Below are positions 57,884 to 64,000 of a stretch of 64,000 bases of DNA, piece by piece (the stretch's first letter is position 1; the number at the start of each line of letters is the position of its first letter). Source of the DNA: Fen-1298 sp963833465 (GTDB lineage: Bacteria; Bacteroidota; Ignavibacteria; UBA10030); assembly GCA_963833465.1 (NCBI GenBank), contig CAWHXW010000005.1, forward strand, positions 124,001-188,000, written 5' to 3'. A program made the position numbers and the translations under genes. The notes under the pieces were generated by a model. That model saw nothing but the letters and a program-made list of their open reading frames with translations, was not told where the DNA came from and did no database searches.

Positions 57884-58326
57884 ACCAATTTGATGAAGTA
57901 GATATTCTATTAGTCGAAGACAATCCTCAAGATGTTGAATTAACTATTCGGGCGCTTAAGAAACACAATATCACAAATAATCTTATTGTTCTTGAAGATG
58001 GCGCAGAAGCTTTAGATTTTATCTTCTGCCATGGTAAGTATGCTAAACGTGAGATTACAAATCATCCAAAAGTAATATTGCTTGATATAAAATTACGCAA
58101 AGTGAACGGCCTTGAAGTACTTCGAGCAATCAAGGCTGATCAAAGAACAAATCCGATCCCTGTAGTAATGGTTACTTCTTCACAGCTTGATCCAGATATT
58201 AATACCGCTTATAAATTAAATACCAACAGCTATGTAGTCAAACCCGTGGATTTCAACGCATTTGTAAATGTAATGAGCCATATTGGCCTCTATTGGGTAT
58301 TGGTAAATAAAACTCATAACAATTGA
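57880..58326 (+). CDS. Rcp1-like single-domain response regulator
   Basis: This 148-residue receiver has acidic residues EDN near 13-15, phospho-acceptor Asp69 in VILLDIKLRKVNG, the conserved Ser/Thr in MVTSSQ and Lys in VVKPVDF. The N-terminal VDILLVEDNPQDVELTIRAL is typical of Rcp1, the partner of phytochrome-type kinases. No output domain is present, so it must act by protein contact or phosphotransfer. The start overlaps the kinase stop (ATGA), which pairs the two genes. Confidence 0.94.
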   Translation: MNQFDEVDILLVEDNPQDVELTIRALKKHNITNNLIVLEDGAEALDFIFCHGKYAKREITNHPKVILLDIKLRKVNGLEVLRAIKADQRTNPIPVVMVTSSQLDPDINTAYKLNTNSYVVKPVDFNAFVNVMSHIGLYWVLVNKTHNN

Positions 58327-58371
58327 AAATAAACTACCTTACCATTGGCATATCATTCGTGGGCAGATCAG
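58323..58371. repeat. 49-bp direct repeat, copy B (after the response regulator)
   Basis: Partner of 54501-54549. It begins inside the response-regulator stop codon. The pair brackets the kinase/response-regulator unit. Confidence 0.6.
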
Positions 58372-58776
58372 CGGAATGATCTCAAGCTAAAATTCTATCA
58401 CCGCAACTTGAAGGATGAGATACAAAAATAAATTCTAAAATATTTTTTAAAGGGGGACGTTCGTTGGAATTTCAATCACTTGATCAGCTTTAAGAGAAAA
58501 AACTTTTCTGTCCAATTCAATTATTGATTCTCTTGATAAAACGAAAAAGAACTGAAGTAACTTATAATGAATATTCGGTATTTCAAATCTATTCACCGGC
58601 ATTTGCTTTTGTATGATGCTTAACTCCTGTGATTTTAATAATTGCCAGCCATCACAATTGTGCCCCCATTTTTAATGCTCTGCTTCATTTTTATCTATTA
58701 TAAATATTTGTTTTGAAATACCTTTATTTGAGATTCCTTCTCTTTTTGAAAATAGCAATAGAAATCTTCTTCCAAT
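58327..58776. other. Convergent intergenic region
   Basis: AT-rich spacer between the plus-strand response regulator and the minus-strand GH31 gene. Apart from repeat copy B (58323-58371) I see no gene, strong terminator or RNA. Confidence 0.5.
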
Positions 58777-61429
58777 CTAATTTAATTTACACGAAACGCG
58801 AATAGAATCTAAAACATTCTTCTGATGGATAGTTAGTTCTAAAATCGGACCTGCATATTTTCGAGGTTTACTGCCGGCACCATTGAAAGGCATCGTCTCT
58901 TCTTGATTTTCAGATTGAGTTATCAGTGCTGCTTCATTGGAGGAATTGAGATCAACATTTTCTCCATTGACCACAATATTTTTTGGCTTGCTATTCGCAG
59001 GCAGGTTCAATCTAATGATCCAATCTCTCGAAGAAATTGCACCTTTATAGCTCCCTCGCCTCTTATCAATCACAAACTGAACATCTTCTCCGTTCTTTAC
59101 CAGAGTCGCAGATGTTTTACAGAAAGCATCTTTCTGGTAATCCGGTGAAATGCCATCGTCTTCGTAAAGCGTGCGCGTTGTACTGACATTATTTTCTTTT
59201 GGGACAAAAGCATCAACAATAATTTTATTCCAAGCATTCTCCGTTATGTATTGCATCTGAGGTATAGAGAAAATAATACCTCTGGAACGAACATAGATAG
59301 GACATTTCCATATTTCCGGATTCAATACTATTGTCTTCGGACCTTGCAATTTATTTCCCGTCCAAATATCCAGCCAGTCTCCAGGAGGTATCCATGCCTT
59401 GAATATTTGATCAATATCGACAGTCTGTATGAGCTGGAGCTGTGCACCACCTGTATTTTCATAATATTCAATTCGTATTGAATAGGAATGGCCTGGCACG
59501 AAATTTATTGAAATCGGATAGTCAGTGGCAGCCTGATCATGCCAGGCATTAACTACCAGACTATCATCTATCCACACACGAACGCCATCATCCGAAACTA
59601 CCTTGAGTCTGGACAAACCTTCCTCTTTCGATAAACAAATTTTTCCTCTCCAGCGAATAGAAAAGTGATCGACAGGAATTCTGGAATCCGGACTTCCGGT
59701 CCCCCAAATAAAATCTATAATGGAATCCCTTCGAATAAATACCGGATTACCTTTTAATTCTTGATTATCAAAATACTCTCCAAGAAGTCCCGGCTTTCCA
59801 TCGGAAGTCCGTAAAAAACGTATCGGTAATGCTGCATCTTTTGTCTTGCTTACAGCATATGGAATAACAAGCAAATCTTCTCCGAAAAGAAACTGTCGAG
59901 CACATTTGGCATCGGGTTGGTTTGGCCATTCAAGATCGCAGCGACGCATGATTGGTGTTCCATCTTCATAAGCGCGGCGTGCTGCGGCATAGATTGCAGG
60001 CAGAAGTCGATACCGCAGCCGGATATATTCCGAAGTAATCTTTTCTGCTTCTTCTCCGAACTCCCATGGATAACGAGTCAATCCTCGTGTGCAATGCAAC
60101 CGCGTAATTGGAGAAAAGACTCCATATTGTATCCATCGAACGTATTGATCTGGTTCCGGATTTCCGCTTGTATGGCCTCCGAGGTCTTCATTTACATAGG
60201 GCATCATTCTATAAATACCGCTGTTGATACCGTTTGCAATTCCCATTTCCAGAAAATCCCATCTTGATTTTTGATCACCGGTCCACCAAATTGGAAACCT
60301 ATGAGAAGCTGGATGCGAAGGTGAATTCCAAAAACCGTTATCGATACCATCTACATTTGACATTATGAGAGGCCGTCTGTTAGGATAAAATTTTTCTGTT
60401 ATATCATGATAAAGGCGCATACCCCAAACCTCTTTGCTAATACCCAGCATAGGTTCGTTCAGTCCGGTGATCCAGTTGCGGTCATACCACCAAACATCAT
60501 TTCCTTTATTTAGGAGACTTGTAAGTCCTTTCCATCGATATTGCATTTCTGCCGGATCCAATGCAGACTTCGTTCGTGCTTCAGGGTGATCATTATACAT
60601 AAGATGCACATGCATTTTCATGTGCTCTATCAATAAACCTTTTCATATCAGGAAATAATGAATCATTAATAGTATAACCATGTGAAGCTCCAAGCCGCCA
60701 ATCGGTATCTACAACGAACATATCCAACGGTATTTGTTTTTTTCGATATGTGTCGATTGTTTGAAGTGCTGTTTCTTCGGAGTATGGATAATAACGGCTG
60801 TTCCACAAACCAAAAGCAAAAAGCGGAGGCATTGGAGTCGGTCCGGTAAGTTTTAAAAAATCTTTTCTAAAACTATTATAATGTCCAGATTCAATAATGA
60901 AAACATATACATCTTCTGCATTATTTGTAGTATCCCAGCCGGAAGTTGCGTCATCCTTGAAATTTTCGGGCGGCGGTGCTGCGCCCCATTCGGGTGGTAC
61001 TAATCGTGGATTGTCCGGAAGAATCCATATTTGATCATTGGTATCAGGACCCGGCTCAAAATCAAGAGCCGGAATAGTTTTGAATCGATATTGATTTTTC
61101 CCATTTTTCAATTGAACAAATATTCCTTCGAGTGAATTAAAATTCTTAGCTAACTCGATTTTACATTTTGAAGTTGTGATAATAGTCTGACTTCCTTGCT
61201 CTTGAATTTTAATCGATTCTCCTGTCCAATTCCGATTCACTACGGTAAAAGTATTTCGGTTTTCAAAACCCTTTGGTCCTTTTTGCTCAATCCTAATAAG
61301 ATTTTCAGATAGAGATTGAATTCTGATATCGCCTACGATCGCTTCATTGGATTGAGCATTCGCCGGTTGGGTCAGAATAATTACTGCAAAATAAGAAAGG
61401 AATAGAAATATTTTTTTCAGATTATCCAT
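58777..61429 (-). CDS. GH31 alpha-glycosidase with PA14 domain (second copy type), one frameshift
   Basis: It has a signal sequence ending ANAQS, an N-terminal beta-sandwich, then the barrel from FAFGLWNSRYYPYSEE. The nucleophile Asp is in DVWWYDRNW and the acid/base Asp in WTGDQKSRWDFLE. A PA14 domain (LLGEYFDNQELKGN ... GGAQLQL) and a C-terminal sandwich follow. The pieces 60593-61429 and 58777-60633 join near 60612 if one base is removed (DRAHEN then HVHLMYNDHPEA). It differs clearly from the 22.9-25.7 kb enzyme: VDTDW and WWYDRNW in place of VQDWY and WLDASEPE, so its substrate is probably different. The specificity is unknown. The gene ends at an AT-rich spacer. Confidence 0.84.
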
Positions 61430-61547
61430 AAAAATTTTCCTTTTCTATTACCGCAATATATTATTTTAAAATTCAATTTCGACAGCGTTTATTTTTAAAC
61501 CAACTCCTGCAATTTTCCAAGAGATGCAGCATTATCGCAAAGTTACA

Positions 61548-62666
61548 TCACCAGTTCATCCTAAGCCTTATCATAGAAATAACGATATCTGCCATTTTGT
61601 TTGCCCCTAGGACATTAGGATGAATATCACATCCCCAGTCATTACTAGTCATAATATTTCGAGGAATTTCGATAAAGAACACATCCTTATCTCTTCCTTC
61701 CTTTTTCTGCTGCTCTTTTACAACTTCCCGGACATAATCAGTGCATGGTTTTTCTATCATCGGGCCGCTCACACAAAAAATAGTTACGCAGGGATACAAT
61801 GAGCGTACACGATCGATCAATTGATTGTAAGCATCAATGAAAACATTTTTATCGGGATGCGGTTCTGTTGAAAAATCATTTGTGCCAAGGTTAATGACAA
61901 CCGCCTGCGGAATCCATTTTTTGAAATCCCATTTCGATGTCGAATCAAAACAACAAATTCGTTCGTACAGCACCGGCATTGGATTGAGTGATGTCTTGTT
62001 CGAGTCACCATAATTACGAACAACTCCCCTGCCGGAATACGAAATAAGATGATACTCAGCATGCAGTGCTCTTGCAGTGATTGATGCGTAAGACATTGCC
62101 GCATTTTCAGTTTGAGGGCTAAAATGACAAGCAGTCGAATCTCCCATAACACCATATCCGCTTGTTATCGAATTACCAATAAATTCAATACGCCGGTCAA
62201 ATCTATTATCTATTGGGAGAAGTGTTGCACCTGTGTCGAGAATGAATCCCATAAACATTCCTTTCCCCACAAGCGGTTCTGTTCTTTTCTGAATCATTAT
62301 CGTGTGAGCAATTGTATCGGAAAGAAATGATGCAACCTTATTAACATCTGAAGAGCCTGTCGTAAGTATTCGGGGGGCATGATTATCTATAATAATTGCA
62401 TATTCATCGGTTGTATCGCGGAGTCTGACGGAACAACTTGTTCCCTGGAATTTAGCATAAATGCGGACTCCTGCCCAATCGAATATAACTTTCTTTGGAT
62501 TTGAGAAATCGAATCTTCCTACATATTGAATGTTAGGATTATCGGCATCAATGATCCCTGTCTTTTTAATTTCATGTTTGGTAACGAAAAATGAGCATGA
62601 ACTTACCTGAAACATCATGAAAAAACTAAGAATCATTATAAGAGATATTTTGAATTTGATTATCAT
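61548..62666 (-). CDS. CE2-type SGNH/GDSL esterase lipoprotein
   Basis: The mature protein has an N-terminal jelly-roll (about 35-150) and an SGNH hydrolase domain with nucleophile Ser in EFIGNSITSGYG, block III GTNDFS and the DIHPN catalytic Asp/His pair. This two-domain order is that of carbohydrate esterase family 2 (acetyl esterases acting on plant polysaccharides). The lipobox QVSSC indicates a lipid anchor. ATG 62666 with AGAGGA upstream is preferred over the frame start at 62693. It lies upstream of the GH31 gene on the same strand, 120 bases apart, so deacetylation and debranching may be coupled. Confidence 0.88.
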   Translation of the reverse strand: MIIKFKISLIMILSFFMMFQVSSCSFFVTKHEIKKTGIIDADNPNIQYVGRFDFSNPKKVIFDWAGVRIYAKFQGTSCSVRLRDTTDEYAIIIDNHAPRILTTGSSDVNKVASFLSDTIAHTIMIQKRTEPLVGKGMFMGFILDTGATLLPIDNRFDRRIEFIGNSITSGYGVMGDSTACHFSPQTENAAMSYASITARALHAEYHLISYSGRGVVRNYGDSNKTSLNPMPVLYERICCFDSTSKWDFKKWIPQAVVINLGTNDFSTEPHPDKNVFIDAYNQLIDRVRSLYPCVTIFCVSGPMIEKPCTDYVREVVKEQQKKEGRDKDVFFIEIPRNIMTSNDWGCDIHPNVLGANKMADIVISMIRLRMNW

Positions 62667-62840
62667 TTCTGGGATTCCTCTAATTCCATTCAATGATTTT
62701 ATAATATAAAAGCGGCATCACAAGGTCAACCAATCGAAAACAACTTTTAATCAACTAATTCCAGAATCTATAATTATTTTTTCGCTGCATCTGATTTTAA
62801 TAGCGATTCCAATTTTGAATTGCTTTTCTTTTCGCGAGAT

Positions 62841-63220
62841 TTATTTTTGCTGTTTTACCGTTTTCATTTTTTCGAGCAGCTTATTCCCTTGATCCCACAC
62901 TCGAATATCCAATTTATTCATAGCATGAAGATGCCTTGCCATTTCGTAATCAAACCGAAGTGCAAGACTCCGACAATCGGCAATCCTGCACAATGAAGGT
63001 GCATGATCATGAATACTGCATCCATCCTTATCTAAATATACACATTCGCCATTAGGTTTATGAGCAAGCATCAGCGCGCCCGGAATAAAAGGATGAGGTT
63101 CTGTTTTATATTTGAAATGCAAATCCTCATTTTCAAGTCTTACCGCATCACCTTGACAACAAATTGTGCAGCCATTACACGGAACTTGTTTTATCGCATA
63201 TTTATTTTCTCAACTGTCAC
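62841..63220 (-). CDS. YkgJ-like CxxCxxCC metal-binding protein, N-terminus disrupted
   Basis: The minus-strand sequence encodes VPCNGCTICCQGDAVRL at about 63190-63140, a CxxCxxCC cluster, followed by ...ECVYLDKDGCSIHDHAPSLCRI, both typical of YkgJ-type zinc/iron-chelating proteins. The part downstream of Met at 63122 is an open 93-residue frame. No normal start codon precedes the cysteine cluster in frame. A GTG at 63220 gives MTVEKINMR, which would join the cluster frame if one base near 63196 were different. The function of the family is unknown. Confidence 0.68.
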
Positions 63221-63304
63221 CTGCCTGGCTGAGTGTATAAGATATATTTTACTGTTTGATAAGAACAAAAACTCTTTTGTGCATTCAGTTTTACGGCGCT
63301 TGAA

Positions 63305-64000
63305 TTATTGGCTTTCCGTTTTTGCATTTTGTTTTTTATTCCAATCATTTAAAACCTTGATCATATGCGGGAGCAATTCCTTTCCTCCTTCTTTTCCATG
63401 ACCGGGTATAACAATTTTACAATCTTGAAAATTTTTCATTACTTTTTCAACAGAAATCGGCCATTCAGCCATATTTGCATATCCGGTAAAACCAGGATAA
63501 TCAAATTCCATTCCCTTAATCATACAGCCACCGAATAATATCTTTCGGTTGTGCATATAGACAACTGTGTTATCTATGGTGTGAGATTCTCCAGGAAAGT
63601 ACACTTCAAAAATCTCGCTGCCATATTTTAATTCCATACCTTCTTTAATTGGAAACGTTTTATTAGGTGGCACTAAATTTAATACTCTATAGGAATTGTA
63701 ATACCGTTTATTATCATCTGAAGCAGCCATATCCATAATTAGTCTTTTTAATTCAATACCCTTTTCTTTTACAAGTTTTATCGTTAAATCAGAACCATAA
63801 ACTGGAATATTTTTTGAAAGCAAGACTTCGTCACCGCCAAGATTATCCTGATGGAAACCGGTAACAATTGCACTAATTTTTAGAGTCCCAAAATTATTTT
63901 CTATCCAATTTAGCAAAGAGACTGTACCGCTTATTTCACATGGAGTATTAATAAGTAATCCTTGCTTGCCCGATAAAAGAATAAACATTCCATTGGAACC
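63305..64000 (-). CDS. Subclass-B1-like metallo-beta-lactamase-fold protein, cut by right edge
   Basis: The frame is open to the right edge (codons GSNG precede the first internal Met), so the N-terminus is missing. The sequence follows B1 enzymes closely: NTPCEISGTVSLLNWIE, IPVYGSDLT, GESHTIDNTVVY (His196), KILFGGCMIK (Cys221) and IVIPGHGKEGG (His263). The zinc loop reads TGFHQDNLGG, so the first His of HxHxD is Gly while His118 and Asp120 remain. A beta-lactamase or related hydrolase role is possible, but the altered metal site makes activity uncertain. Confidence 0.8.
   Translation of the reverse strand, partial: GSNGMFILLSGKQGLLINTPCEISGTVSLLNWIENNFGTLKISAIVTGFHQDNLGGDEVLLSKNIPVYGSDLTIKLVKEKGIELKRLIMDMAASDDNKRYYNSYRVLNLVPPNKTFPIKEGMELKYGSEIFEVYFPGESHTIDNTVVYMHNRKILFGGCMIKGMEFDYPGFTGYANMAEWPISVEKVMKNFQDCKIVIPGHGKEGGKELLPHMIKVLNDWNKKQNAKTESQ

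Noticed and set aside
61441..61480. Second LacI operator upstream of the GH31 gene (TTACCGCAA half-site)
   Set aside because: Only one half matches; the other half has no symmetry, so it is not supported as an operator.

Overview
The window looks like chromosomal DNA from an Ignavibacteria-type bacterium (Bacteroidota/Chlorobiota/Ignavibacteriota group). The grounds are low GC, three secreted proteins that end in a type IX secretion (T9SS) sorting domain of the NYPNPFNPSTTI kind, a large TonB-dependent receptor, DUF4783, DUF3667 and DUF971 proteins, and abundant lipoproteins. This placement is inferred from gene content, not from a marker-gene tree. Nearly everything from 1 to 52.8 kb is on the minus strand.

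1-22.8 kb is a housekeeping block. In transcription order it includes a DUF4783 protein, a very large NtrY-like histidine kinase, pgeF, glmS, a FabL-like reductase and an acyl-CoA dehydrogenase ending at a clear terminator. Next to it lies pyrR-pyrB-pyrC, preceded by a textbook PyrR-dependent attenuator that starts only about 34 bases behind a tRNA-Val gene. Then come small TPR and DUF971 genes, a tRNA-Ala locus with two tandem copies of a roughly 342-bp unit (a GIY-YIG endonuclease ORF fused to a remodelled 3' part of tRNA-Ala), nadK, a DUF1844 gene, a glycosyltransferase and leuS.

22.9-35.5 kb is mixed. It holds a GH31 alpha-glycosidase with a PA14 domain, a small lipoprotein, a partner-switching module (two SpoIIE/RsbU phosphatases, one RsbW-like kinase, one STAS antagonist), a 14-repeat secreted propeller protein, a membrane TPR protein and tRNA-Arg.

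35.5-52.8 kb is a beta-1,4-galactan (pectin side-chain) utilization locus: LacI regulator with a perfect palindromic operator at its own start, TonB receptor, T9SS beta-helix protein, T9SS GH53 galactanase, an unassigned 610-residue enzyme-like protein, a zinc-ribbon protein, a GH112 phosphorylase, a GH42 beta-galactosidase, a GPH sugar symporter and a second GH53 with a carbohydrate-binding module. The inferred flow is surface cleavage of galactan, TonB uptake, further trimming, inner-membrane symport, then cytoplasmic hydrolysis and phosphorolysis. No SusD is present.

53-58.4 kb (plus strand) holds regulation: a ToxR-like membrane protein with a winged-helix-type N-terminus, a 13-repeat propeller sensor kinase and its Rcp1-like response regulator. 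58.7-64 kb (minus strand) holds a second GH31 with PA14, a CE2-type esterase lipoprotein, a YkgJ-like CxxCxxCC protein and, cut by the right edge, a subclass-B1-like metallo-beta-lactamase-fold protein lacking the first zinc histidine.

An important caveat is that about nine genes, eight of them between 22.9 and 63.2 kb, are interrupted by what look like single-base indels. They are annotated here as whole genes with the break noted. Base-calling errors are the simplest explanation, but real decay cannot be excluded from sequence alone.
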